Shown in pieces: positions 46,171 through 58,330 of a stretch of 64,000 nt of DNA. The notes below the pieces were generated by a model, which was not told the DNA's origin, ran no database searches, and was given only the letters and a program-made list of their open reading frames with translations. Source of the stretch: Epiperipatus broadwayi (lineage: Eukaryota; Onychophora; Udeonychophora; Euonychophora; Peripatidae); the NCBI GenBank assembly GCA_028023455.1, contig JAQFVV010000055.1, positions 5,364,030-5,428,029 on the forward strand, in the 5' to 3' direction. The translations under genes were made by a program, and so were the position numbers. Numbering within the stretch: position 1 is the stretch's first letter; every line of letters begins with the position of its first letter.

Positions 46171-46673
46171 TCTACTCTTTTCTATGTCGTCCCAATGAAA
46201 AAAATCAGCATTGTCTTTGAGAAAGTCTTTACAGGGTCTGCCTCTACGACGAGAATCATGTTATCCTCTTGACTCTGTACGATTCAGCCCATGAAATTTC
46301 TCATATTTTTGAATTGCATTCTTGGCTTCTGGTCTTTCATTTCTCAAGATATAATCATTCTTGTATCCACATTAAAAATAATGTAATTGATGTCATATGA
46401 TTTGACTCTGTGAAGAGACATTCTTGTTTTAATAATTGCAAAATCAAGCCCCATTGTTATTATAGTATCCTCCTCCCTCCAATCTTAAATTTTATAACGT
46501 TCACTACTCACGATCATTATATCAGTGCTGACTATCAATCTTCTTGATATATATATAAACCATTTAGAAGTAGCTATATCTATTTCATGTGTTTGTGCAT
46601 ATAATACAAATAAAATATCCATTAGCTAATAACAATAAAAATAATAAATATAAGTGCAATTAACTATTATGTA

Positions 46674-46803
46674 CAATCTTTCAATCCTCTGAAGTGCTTT
46701 CGGTTAATTCCTTAACCCTCTTCAACTGCCATTATATTAAAAAAATGGCAGTTGAGGAGGGTTAAGAAATTAACTGAAAGTACTTCTGCGGATTGAAAGA
46801 CTG
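46674..46803. repeat. Hairpin element, arms 59 bp, loop 12 bp
   Basis: CAATCTTTCAATCCTCTGAA to TCAACTGCCAT (46674-46732) pairs with ATGGCAGTTGAGGAGGGTTA to GATTGAAAGACTG (46745-46803), with a few mismatches. Flanking ATAACAATAAAAATAATAAA and TATTTATTATTTTTATTG extend the pairing loosely. Confidence 0.88.
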
Positions 46804-47441
46804 TATTGTTATATTTATTATTTTTATTGTACGTACATACATATATTTGTTTCAGGTCTGAAGTTTTTACAGATATTTATTTTCTTGATGTCGATTATAT
46901 TTGAAAAAATATCAAGAAATTTTTAACTAACTGGAATATTTAACTATTCTTTAATATGTTATAAATTAAATAAATATATTGCATATATAGCTTTGTTTTT
47001 AATGTCGACTAAGCCTATTTTTTTTAAATTACTGACTGATATTTCAGATAATAAGTTCAGATAATAATTTGTTGGAGAATATGATGTTAGGTAAAATCAC
47101 TCCAAAATTACATCTGTATTCAAGAATCAAGTTGTCTCTTTTTACTCAAATTCAAATATCACCGCAAATGATGGGCATTTGCTTTTGTGCGCATAGTTCC
47201 AGATAATAATTACATGAATTTAATCATTTCATGCAATTTTTTTTATATGTGAAGTATAAATAGTGGAAAAGAAGCAATAAAATTTGAGAAATATATTTGC
47301 TAATGTATTACACCCATCATTAAGTTCTCTTGTACATTTTGTATTTATCTATGCATTTGCATTTATAAAAGTTAGTTATAAACAAATAATTGTTATTCTA
47401 ACTGCAAATCTAAAAAGTCAGACATAAAGAACAGATGTGCA

Positions 47442-47536
47442 GTCAAGCGTTGGTGGCCTAGTGATTAGCATAGCTGCCTTCCAAGCAGCAGGCCCAGGTT
47501 CACTTCCCGGTAAACGCATTTGACATATGAAAAAAA
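47442..47536 (+). mobile_element. tRNA-Gly(UCC)-derived mini-SINE with 16-bp target duplication
   Basis: 47447-47518 folds as a tRNA: acceptor GCGTT/AACGC, anticodon stem-loop GCTGCCTTCCAAGCAGC with anticodon TCC, and a T arm CCAGGTTCACTTCCCGG with an A-C mismatch. It continues TTTGACATATG into a short A-run and is flanked by AAAGAACAGATGTGCA at 47426-47441 and 47537-47552. The duplication and A tail show retroposition. A second copy is at 60.3 kb. Confidence 0.92.
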
Positions 47537-47571
47537 AAAGAACAGATGTGCATGTATGTATTATTTATGTG

Positions 47572-47700
47572 ACGATTTGTGATGATGCCAGTTTAATTAT
47601 TAGTTGGACTGTTTTCATCGTCTAGTCGTCTAGTCGTACTGTTAAATGTTTTTAGAAAAAAAAATCCTAATTTTGTATACACTTTTCTAAATACTTTGAA
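47572..47700 (-). repeat. Family-A SINE tail fragment
   Basis: TTTGTGATGATGCC, GACTGTTTTCATCGTCTAG and AATGTTTTTAGAAAAA match the 3' end of the minus-strand SINE at 43190-43300. Confidence 0.75.
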
Positions 47701-47709
47701 TGGTCAAAT

Positions 47710-50700
47710 TTCACTTTTAAAAAATTTGTGCATAATGCCGTCTTCTTTATAAAATTTAAAATAATCAATCTTAAAGAAAATTGAAATAGACAACTAAAAA
47801 TAACTAATTAAAAAAACAGGCTTTCATTCCTTGTTGGAACCTTATCAAGATATTTCCATTTTTATAATCATGACCAACAACTCTGTAGCAAATACACTCA
47901 CATTGTTTACATTTTGCTACAAAAAGCATAATTAGTAAAATACATATATATGTTGTAATGGTCAGACTATATATTTTTCGATTATTTACATTTATTTAAT
48001 TGATTCAGGCACCACTTGATATTAAACATCAGTGAATAAACCAACATTTTTATACATATATATTTATATGTCTTGATCATATTTCTCTAGTATGATGATG
48101 ATGATGACCACTACACAACCATTATTTGCAACCAGGCTAGATCCCGTAGAACATAAGTTACCCTTGATGAAATGGACATGAAATAAATATACAGACCATA
48201 CAATATTACATATAAAGAAACTATCACACTAAACTATCAACAAAACACTAGTTCATTATAAAATATCATAATTGTCAGACAAATATAACTTTTTTTTTTC
48301 AATAAAACCATTTCTCCAATCTTTTTCTTTTTTTTAGTTCACTAAGCACATGGAAAACAATAGTTATTTATGAAGTTTCCACGGTTTATTTTGTTCAATC
48401 TTAAAGCATTAATTTTTTGAATTAAATTTTATAACCCCTCCCCCTATGATTGAGCACATTTCTCGTAGAGTCAATCCCTGGCCATTTAATATACTCAAAA
48501 TACAATTGTACATATGGCCAACTCGCAAATGTAATATATTTACTTATAACATAAGATTAATATATAATAACAGATGTAATATGGAATAATTTTAACCAAT
48601 AGACCTTTCTTACCATAATAATTCTAGGGAGTGGCCACTTTAGATCCAAATCCTGATTTAACAATAACACTAATTATAAGAGGTGGTTCTTTGAATCTGG
48701 CTCCTATTTCCTATTAATACTCATTAATTAACTGAGGTAGTCCTTTTGATCTGACCCCAAATTTATATAACAAAATCAAATTAATCCACCATTTAGATAT
48801 AGTGTACAATAAACCATTTAACAAAGATCTAATAATTGCATGTACATAATAGTACTAACATACATAAAATTTAATTCATAGCCTTTACTAAAAGAGCACA
48901 TATGTACAAATGAACTCAATCGAATTTCAAAATAAATCTTTACCTTAAACCATTAATTATTACACACATCTTCCCCTTCCCCACTTATAGTTTTAACTAT
49001 TTTGTTTTAAAATGAGTATTATACCTTTGATTATTTATCTGACAATTTCACATTAAAGAAAACTTTTTTAAAAGAAAAATGTTAATAAATCTTCACATAT
49101 ATACAAGATGAAGCAAATTTTTGTATATACTGTATTTAAAAGATTTTAAGAAATGAGTCATGACGTTGTTTATAAGATAATTAAAGTAATCAAAACTGCT
49201 GAAAAAAATCACGTTACTATTTTATTGCTGTTTGTATAAATAATTACTTGGTTAATTTTTTTTTAGAAAAGAGTCATTTAATTATTTATAAGATGGTTAT
49301 TTTATTCAAATTTTTTTAATCAGGAAAATAAAGTTCAAATAAAGCATGAATTGTTCAGTGATGGACTGTGTACTGACTTAAAGCAAAAATAAGATATAAT
49401 ATAATACAGGTTTTGTCATTAGTCGGGAATCATGGCTATAAGCATTGAACTCATGTTTAACTTTCTTCTTAAGTTAAAAAGTAGTTTGAGAGGTCAAGTA
49501 ATGTTTAGGCATCAACATGACAACTTAAGAATAGCATTTCCAGTATATGAGATTTTTTTTATATATTCCTTAGCTACGAATCAGTATTAGGAACGTTAAG
49601 TTTTTGAGTAGAGTATCTATCAACTGGACTAAAACAGTCAGGATTTTTAAATAACCATGTAACATCTTTTAAAAAAAAATTTTTTTAAACTATTTACATA
49701 AATTATTTTATAAATATTATTTTTATTTATCAAAATTTAAAATATTATTACATGATAAATGAATTTTCATTCTCATAGGATCTTGTTTATACCATATTTT
49801 AGATTTACTCTAATATTATTTGTACCAGAGTTTAAAATATAACATGATAAACAGTTTGTGTTCTCATATCATCTTAATTCTACCATGCTTTAGATTTACT
49901 TTTTGATTATTATGGTAAATTTAAGTTTGCTATTTTTAACAAAATGTTATAACTTTTATTAATGTAATAGATAAATTTTTGACATTATCTATTATCAAAA
50001 TGTTATTGTTCTACTAAATCTAAGAACTGTATTAATCTAATCTAAATATATATATATCTTAATAAGTTAATGCAATTAGAATATATATAAACAATCTGGA
50101 AACAATATGACATTTTTTTCATATATTGTAATTGGAAAGGATATTATATATATGTAAATATACTATAGTATGACTTATTAAATAATTGAGTTGTTATTTT
50201 GTGTCCAACCAGTTTTTCTTTATTTTAGTCTTGTTATATCTATAGTTCTAATTTTTTATAACATTTTTTTAATATATATAAAAAATTATTTAAATGTGAT
50301 TGTTCAAATTCATGTTTGTATTTATAATTTTAATTATGAAATTTTCAAAATCATCCTCGCCTATGTTTCTTTGTCTGAACGCAGATAGTCAGTAAATAGT
50401 CAATAAAATGTTATAACTTTATGATAACATTCAATCTTTGGGATTCGTTTTAGTTTCATTTTTTACTTATTGAATTTTGATTATTGAAATATTAATAAAC
50501 ATTAAAATTATTTTCTCCTTACAATTTTTTTTTTAAAAAGAAAGAACAATTTATGTGTATTAAACAGGATATAATTTCTGGCATATCTAATAATATCTTT
50601 CTTTTTAGATGTTCATTCCTGGTCTCTGAACATTCCCATAATTTAAAATTTGACACTAATAATTTGGAGAGATATGAACGTGAAGGTTTCCATAGTGAGC

Positions 50701-52490
50701 TTTAGTTTTGTTTATTTGTTGCTTACTATTTATTTAAATTCTACGTTGTTCAATTCATTATACTAGCAATTATTTTAATTGTTTTAAATAAAAAGTGTTA
50801 ATTCCTAAAAAAAAAAAATCTTTTTTTTTTATCTTTAATTTACTAAAATTAATAAATATTAGAAACAAACTATTTTTATTAAAAAATTAAAAACAGTGTC
50901 AACACATAGATAAAGATTGATTAGAGATCGTTGACGTTTGCATGATATAACTTTGGCAAATTAATGCATCTACCTTCAGGCAGAGAATACATATCCACCT
51001 ATTATTAATTAAGAATTAAAGAGTATAAAGATAATCTCTAGTTTAATAAATGATCAGTAATAATCAGTAATATAATTCTATTAAGCGATTTGAGGCAAAG
51101 TTGTGAGTTCGGTAAATTTGGCACTTGTAATCAAACTATAATATATTGCTATCTATAAAATGTGAAACACATGTTGTGATCAGGGTCAACTGATGAGTGC
51201 TGGTTCAGCGTGTAATGCATATCTTAGGGATCTGACTTCTGTGCAGATGGATGGTTGTGATATGATTGAGTTAAGGTGAAAGTTGCACTGAGATAATAAA
51301 ATTTGAAAATATATAATTTTCCAGTGAAAGAAATTAATAATATTAAATCTCAATTAGGTTTAGTAGGTAAATTATTATGTTTGCAACGATCATGTTCTAA
51401 CACCTTGATCCACCCGAAGGCAAAGGTTATTTTGCCAAAACATTGACATTTATATACAGATGTTCTCAAAAGTTCCCATGTATATATATAATAATAATAA
51501 ATAGTTTAGAGGTCCTGCAAATATGAAATTAATTAATGTTCATTTGTTAAAATGTTATCCATTATATTTTCTATTTTATTCTATATGTCTCTACATGATG
51601 AAAAATTCAAATCTAACCTCTGCAGGATGCCTGCTTTAATGAATTGCCCATATCAACTTCCTTTCAAAATAAGCAACATTCAAATTTTATTATCACACAG
51701 ACCATATTAGTAGTATTTAAATAAGAATGATGTTTCTATGATGAAGATAATAACATCAGTCATCTACAAAGGCAAGGTATTAGATCTGTTTCCCAAAGCT
51801 CGCATCCTGCGGAAATTTTTTTTATCGTATGGCAACGCATAAAATAGAATATACATTTAATAGTGCTTTGAAGATTTAATACTGTTTCGTGTAATTTTAT
51901 GTATGCAACCAATCACATTAATTGACAATGTTTCTGATATGAACTCCACTCTCTTGTAAATTATTGGTCTGTAAAATGGACGGCATGCCATTGTAAAATG
52001 CACATATAGTGGGGGAAGTTGTTCTTATATATTTTTAACATATACCGCGAAAGAGGTCAGTGGGATGTCTTTTTTTATAAATATCTTATGAGAATGTGGA
52101 GCTCATCTCAGGAATCTTGTGGATTAATTAGATAGGTTATATACATCTCTCCAGTACAGTTGTTATATATATATTCACAGATCTTTTCATGTTCTTGGAG
52201 TAAAGGCTCTGCGGAAAAATCTTGCTGTATATATTGAAATTATATATATATACTTTCATATATATACTGCATTCCCTTAAATTAAAAATCACAAAGAAGT
52301 TTTAAATTTAAACGTTTTTAAATAATTTTAATAAATAAAAGTTATATGGATATTTTATATGCACAGATAAATGTATGTGTATAGTAATTATAAAGATATT
52401 TTGTTAAATCAAGTTAAATAAAATACTTTCTAAAAAGTTATAAAAGCTAATTAATTCTAAATTTAGTTTAAAGATAGGTTAAAAGCAAAA
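47710..52490. other. Long AT-rich intronic stretch with little structure
   Basis: No coding frame beyond 65 codons. A family-C remnant lies at 51180-51300 (CAACTGATGAGTGCTGGTTC). A hairpin motif CCGAAGGCAAAGGTTATTTT followed by GCCAAAAC at about 51414-51444 resembles Penelope-type ends. The rest is unassigned. Confidence 0.45.
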
Positions 52491-52505
52491 GATGTTTTCT
52501 TTTAA

Positions 52506-52672
52506 AAATAATTAAAAGTAGAAATGGCGTTCTAGGAAAAAGTAATTAAAGTGTTTGTAAACAGATTGATAAATTAAATTAAGGAGATAAATAATAAAAG
52601 TGGAAATGAAATTCTAGGAAAAAGTAAAATGCTTCTAAACAGATTGATAAATTTAATTAAGGAGATAAAATA
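52506..52672. repeat. Diverged tandem duplication of about 83 bp
   Basis: Two units share GTTCTAGGAAAAAGTAA or TTCTAGGAAAAAGTAAA, AACAGATTGATAAATT and TTAAGGAGATAAA. Boundary near 52589. Confidence 0.8.
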
Positions 52673-52699
52673 ATTTATATGACTTAATTAAAAAGGCTG

Positions 52700-53880
52700 T
52701 GTTCAAAGATAAGAACTTGCAAATATGGTATTGGGCAAATGAGCAGCAGACCACAGCAGGTTCTCTGGAATTATCTATAGGCAATAAATCAAAGGATCCA
52801 AAAGAGGAGCAATGGATCCAAATTTTACTGATAAGCTAACTACAGTGAATATAAATTGTGCTTACAATTTATTCAAAAGATTATTCTGCCACTCTTGTCT
52901 GCTTTTTGCTTCCATTATTCTTCATATTCTGATAAGAGGATTATCATTATTCAGTTGTTTTGCCAGATTTATGAGGTAACAGCAGAGAATCCATCTGTTT
53001 TATTCTGCCAAGCTGAAAACCCATCACTGAGTCCCGAAAACGAACCCATCAACAAGTGAAGAAATCACTCAAATGTGTATACGCTAGGTATCCACCTGAG
53101 ATGAGTAAAGGTCTAATATGTAGTGCTTCAGGAAGAACAAGCTGTTAAACCAAGATGAAATTACTGCCGAATCATTCTAATAAAGTCTGAATAGTCATTT
53201 AAACCTTCATCCATCATAGCTCTGGTTTTAAGAATAAACTTTGCCAAAATAAATCAATACCTAAAGACAACATGAATTTTTGATGCCGAAAGAATAAGTA
53301 TGAACTTTAATCTTTAGTTAATTATTATTTATCTCCTATCTAATGAAATATGTTAGCAAATAGTTACTTATTTAATCTGTTGATGAGCAGGTATGGCAAG
53401 AGACTGTAGTCTGTTCTATTTATAACGCCGCAATTTAGTTCGCAATAATTGTATAAAATTATTTTATAAATGGCAATTAACTTGTAATTGCAATCTTTTG
53501 CCATGCTATTAAAATTTGTTATTTCCACTTTAAAGAAAATATCAACAATATGTTAAATCAGCAAGTTAGTAAATTATGAATGTTTCCAAAAGAATTTTTT
53601 TTTATTTACATTTTAATAACTATGTAAAAATAAGCCTACGTTTTAAGATCTTAAATTTCAGTACTTATAAGATTAAAAATGTTGCTTAAAGATAAAAGAG
53701 AATTTATTAATCGAATGAATCATTAACCAGAGATTGGTTGAAAAATAAATGTCATCACATCTGGTTACTAAATGATTTGTTTTTTTATTCGGGACTTGTA
53801 ATAAAACGGAGAAAATATATGAGATAGAAGCAATATCAGTTGATTATTGTGTCCATTTCTTGTTTAATTTTCCTTCCTCT
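52700..53880. other. Less AT-rich stretch before the T3 candidate
   Basis: A 67-codon frame at 52856-53059 and flanking sequence are more balanced in base composition, but no protein family is recognised. It could be non-coding or an old insertion. Confidence 0.3.
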
Positions 53881-53885
53881 TGCAG

Positions 53886-53975
53886 TTGCAAGAGAAGCCG
53901 CTGCAATTGGAATTCAGTCAGTATTTGAAGTTGTCAGGAATAAAACTTCCCCAAGAACTAGCAGGATTTCTTTAA
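53886..53975 (+). CDS. Candidate third terminal exon T3 of syntaxin-1 (soluble tail), unproven
   Basis: A strong acceptor (TTTTCCTTCCTCTTGCAG) is followed, in the phase S2 needs, by 29 open codons and TAA. The predicted tail begins LQEKPLQLEFSQYLKLSG and ends PQELAGFL. It is amphipathic and lacks a membrane segment, so splicing S2 to T3 would give a cytosolic syntaxin, as human STX1C does by a different route. AATAAA occurs at 53939-53944 and 54003-54008. The stretch has more balanced base composition than its surroundings. Against it: a 29-codon open run can occur by chance, no homologue is recognised, and acceptor-like sites are common in T-rich introns. Confidence 0.25.
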   Translation: MQEKPLQLEFSQYLKLSGIKLPQELAGFL

Positions 53976-54186
53976 GAAAAAGAAGCCAAATTTACTGAGA
54001 AAAATAAAACCGATATTGAGGAATTTTAGATCAGCATTGTCTTTTTTCAATTATAGCCATGGGATATTATTTATTACTAATTTGAAATATAAGATGCTAA
54101 TTGCCACCTTAATTGAGGTGATACCACTGTTGAAAATGTAATCACAAGGAAAGATGGATGAGCAACCATGAAGAGGTTCTATGACT

Positions 54187-55165
54187 TTTATACTATCTAT
54201 CCTACTTGATGAAATGTGTCCCTGTGTTGATAGCCTGTTTACCAATCAAAGAGCTGTACGAAAAGGAAAATCAGACAACAGATTAAAATAAAAATGATGT
54301 CATGTGCTGTGTCCCCAACTAAGACTGGGTGACCAACAAGCATACACATACAAGAATTATCTGAATAGGGAATAGTCTGTAATTACAATATCTCAACATT
54401 TCACTGAGGTTCAATTCCCGTTATTTACTTTCAGACTGGCTGCTACAAAACGGTTCCCATGGGCCTCGGTTAAGCACACTTTGGTCCCAGTCCAGTTTAG
54501 CTGCACACGAACACATCATAGTATAGCCCTGTGACCGACTTTAAATTCCTTACAGCTTTTGTCTCTGCAACAGTCCATCTGTAACTCCACTTGAAAACTG
54601 CTGGAAACTCAACTATTCATTTAATTGCTATCCGGATGGTTTCCTCAGGCTACAGTCTCCCAATCTCTGTGGGCCTATTAAGCTATTGCCCGTGAATACA
54701 TTTCCATTAAGCACTGCACATTAACTGAAGCAATGACTCAAGATCTCTGGTAAACTGGAGATGCACTCGAAATGGACGTATTTGTTACGTACTCTTTTTA
54801 TAGCTTTCTGATTACTTTTACAATTAATTACCTTCTCCATATAATGTAAGGTATTTAAGTCCATAGCTAATTAAACTGTGCCTTTGGAATTCCTTACCAT
54901 TTAAGGCAATTTAGTCTCTTATCAAGAAATATTTTCAATCAGCAAATATTCTTGTAATTTTATCGATCGCCATTTCGTTAATTCTTTAATTAAATTTTTA
55001 TCAGTTATCAGTTCCAATCTAAAAAATATATCTAATAAATTCTAGTTTTTCTGCTATCTATCCTACTTGATGAAATGTGTTCATGAGTTGATAGCCTGTT
55101 TACCAATCAAAGAGCTGTGGGAAAAGGAAAATCAGCCAACAGATTAAAATAAAAATGATGTCATG
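54187..55165. repeat. 110-bp direct repeats flanking a 750-bp GC-richer insert
   Basis: 54187-54299 and 55053-55165 are about 93% alike (CTATCTATCCTACTTGATGA and TTGATAGCCTGTTTACCAAT in both). The intervening 54302-54780 is notably GC-richer and includes GGTTCAATTCCCG, a pol III B-box match, and GGGCCTCGGTTAAGCACACT. An old SINE inside a local duplication is possible. Confidence 0.7.
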
Positions 55166-55169
55166 AAGA

Positions 55170-56030
55170 AAATTAAACTTCACCATTCAAGCTATTGATG
55201 TTGAAGAATAGCTGTGGAAAATCCAAGATTTTAAAGAGACTTTCGAACCAGAAATATTAATCTGGTAATCAACTATTAAAAGCAAGCTTTATTGAAATTA
55301 AATTATGTATAGGTAGAAGAACAATAAAATAAAGCTAGACAATAGTAAAAATATACGAGATAATACTGATATTTTTCCATTGAAATTTGGTACGGCTTTA
55401 ATTTTCATTATATTGCAAGAGATAGCATTTAATTAATAATAATTTGTGACAATTTCATTTTTTTCTCTTTCTTTTGAAGATTTTATAAAATCGTGCATTT
55501 TTTCATTTATATATTTAACTTTTTTATTATTATATGTTAATGTAAATTTTTATTTCATAAAGTGTATATATAATTAACAAGCGATTTGATGCAGTATGTG
55601 TGTGTATCTATGAAAAGTTTAGAGGGAGGTAAATAAATTATTAAACTCCAACAGAGATTTGCAAATAGGTACACTATTAGATAATATATGTATTTGTAGA
55701 TTATATAGGGGTTTGTAATGAAATGTGATTTGGATTTACTTCAAATTTCTGAGTGATTATCGATGGAGAAATATAACCAATTCATCAATATTACTTCCAC
55801 ACAGAATTTACATGGAGTAATGAAACAGTGTCTATCAATGATATGCTTTGTTCTGATGATTATGTACTGTCCAATATTGTATTGAAAGAGTAAAGAGAGA
55901 ATTACAACCATTTTTAGTCTTGTTTCTTTAGTTTAGCAATCTGGTTTATAATAACTGCCTAATGTATGGGTTGATCATTAGTTGATCAACTTAATCATTG
56001 ATGTTGCTGTATTCATTGTACCAGTGTTAT
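55170..56030. other. AT-rich intron, nothing recognised
   Basis: No coding frame, repeat family or RNA gene could be supported. Confidence 0.5.
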
Positions 56031-56064
56031 CCCATCTGGTACAATATATATAAAAGACATGTTG

Positions 56065-56210
56065 CGGGTTCATTCGTGTTAAACATTTAAATATTTATAT
56101 ACCGATGTTTTGACTTGATCACACAAGTCATCTACTGGGTTATGACTTGGGTGATTAAGTCAAAACATAAGTATATAAATATTTAAATTTTTAACATGAA
56201 AAAATCTGCA
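56065..56210. repeat. Inverted repeat with Penelope-type hairpin ends
   Basis: GTTTTGACTTGATCACACAAGTC and its partner, in short form CAAGTCAAAACATCGG on the minus strand and TTAAGTCAAAACATAAG on the plus, form two facing hairpin-AAAAC modules. The arms extend through TATATAAATATTTAAAT. Confidence 0.7.
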
Positions 56211-57139
56211 AAATATATCTTTTATATATGCAATTCATGAAAATCTTCGTATCAACATATATGTATTAATCAACTTTTTAGTTAATTAACTCAGTGCACT
56301 GCAAAGGCCTCTTCAATAATCATTCATACGGGATCAGTAAATTAAGAAACTAATTCCCACCAGGCTTGCCATTTTTCTGGAGGATGAAGAATTAAATGGT
56401 TTTTTATTTTATCTTCTGATTAAGACTAACTAGATATCTATTTAATGACTAATATTGTACAATTATCTGGATTGTTTGGGGGCTGGCTACTTGAAAGAAA
56501 AGTCCTATGCCATTTTAAAAAAAAAAAACTTCAATTTTACCCAACCTGAATTCAATCTCGGGTCATAGATTTGGCAAGCAGGATGTATTAATATTATTCC
56601 ATGAGACCCTTAAAAAATGAAATATATGCGTGTAGAAAATGTCAACTTAAAAAAAAACCATAACCTTATAAAAATTAATTTACTAATGCTAAATATGTAA
56701 AATATTAACTATGTACAAATATGCATTTGACAGATAGTGGCAAACCATAACCTTTAAACAAAAACATATCAAATTCAGTTAGCAAACTGTATCATTAGTC
56801 ATTCTGTAATACGGTTTCAGAAATTTTGGGGAAAAATAAAATAAAATGTTGTCGATAATTGTAATAAAGAAAATATTTTATTAAGGGGATATATCTTTGA
56901 CAGAAGATTAAGACAACATGTTTAGCATTATATAGTTCAGCTTTGTTTTATTGTTGACAAATTTGTTATTTCCACTTGAATCCCAAAGTTTAAAATTTAA
57001 TAGTAATCTTGCGTGATATTTAATCATAATACGGAGCTGATTCTATTGTAACTTTTTAATAACTTGACTTAGATGAAATAATGCAGAAGTATTGAAAGCC
57101 ACCAGCGAGTTATAGGTAAACTAACTGTCAAGCTATTAT

Positions 57140-57405
57140 TATAAAGCGCTGAAAATTTGAAATTATTAAAGTGGAAGTCAACCTCCGATAATGCATTATT
57201 TCTTAAATATTATAAATTTCCATGCACTCGCCTGCCAGTAAGAGTTTTAAAAACTTAAGTGAATCACTTAACTTTAGAGCGTATTTGTATATACACCAAC
57301 TCTCACTGACCATGCTTAAATCAGAGTTCGAGTCTACTGTGCATGCCAAGATTTATAACATTTAAGAAATAGCGCATTATCGGAGGTTGACTTCCGCTTT
57401 AATAA
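57140..57405. mobile_element. MITE related to the palindromes inside the Tigger-like elements
   Basis: AAGTGGAAGTCAACCTCCGA, then TAATGC and TTTCTTAAAT at the left, pairs with ATTTAAGAAATAGCGCATTA and TCGGAGGTTGACTTCC at the right. The same GATAATGCGCTATTACTTTAAAT core occurs as palindromes at 28.63-28.76 and 31.32-31.46 kb within the two Tigger-like copies. Confidence 0.8.
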
Positions 57406-58039
57406 ACTAACTGTCAGTAAATACAAAATATAGAATAAGTCCACCTATTTGTTATCTTTGATCATATATAAACTTAGCATTTACTGACTTATATTTAATC
57501 ACCTCTTAGTATTAAATTAATCTTCAATTAATAGATGTAAATATAACTTTTTAATAGCCAGAGTTAGATGCAATAATGCAGAAGTATTGAAATCCCCAGC
57601 CTTTCCCTTTAATTCAGTAAATGTTATGCTAGTATAGATGGGCTCATTTTATGTTTACTGATAGTTTACATATAGCTCACTGGGGTTTTTCAATATTTCT
57701 GCTTTTTTTTTTTAATTAAGTAGATAAGAATTAGAATCAAAAGTTTTCTCTACAACAAAATATTGCAGTTTCAGAAAATCTCTTAGTAGATACATTAAAA
57801 GAACAATAAATGTTCATTCTATATGTATACACTACCCTATATCTATTTTTCATATAATAATAATAATAATAATGAATAAAAAACCGGTCTCTAATATATA
57901 AAGAGTTCACAAGTAATAAATATATTAATGGAATTTTCTTGAAGTCAACAAAGAGCAGCTTCCCACTGTAGCATCATTAAGCTTGAGTAATCACTTTCTA
58001 TCAGAAACGTCAGTGTATTTAAATCTCTATCTTCAAAAT

Positions 58040-58330
58040 AATTTCTGGCTTTTGCTGTTATAAACAAGGCTCTGGAATTTAAAGTTGGAAGGAATGCAGC
58101 CAATCATTCAGCAAAATACTCTTAATTTTATTATTCAAGCCAAAAACTTGAAATTCAAATCAACCTAAGATTGTGGACGCATATTAACCCACCTGAATCC
58201 CAAAACCTCATTGATAAAAGCAGAAACCAATCAAAGGGATTTAAATGCAGTAAAGAATCTGATAATCACTGTTTACTTAAGCTTGCAATAGATGGCGCTA
58301 GAGTGGGGAGTTTTGGTTTATCACATTGCA
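58040..58330 (-). repeat. Ancient relative of families B and E
   Basis: CCTCATTGATAAAAGCAGAA and GGGGAGTTTTGGTTTA parallel the minus-strand family-B core CCTCACTGATGAAAGCTAGA and its terminus GGGGAGTTTTGCCTGTTTTA. Strong divergence. Confidence 0.5.

Noticed and set aside
46150-46330. Coding exon on the minus strand (RRRGRPCKDFLKD region)
   Set aside because: Readable residues look like transposon protein, but the frame is short, has a stop and matches no family confidently.
47447-47518. Functional tRNA-Gly(UCC) gene
   Set aside because: The acceptor stem has mismatches, the T stem has an A-C pair and the T loop is atypical. An A tail and a 16-bp target duplication show it is a retroposed SINE.
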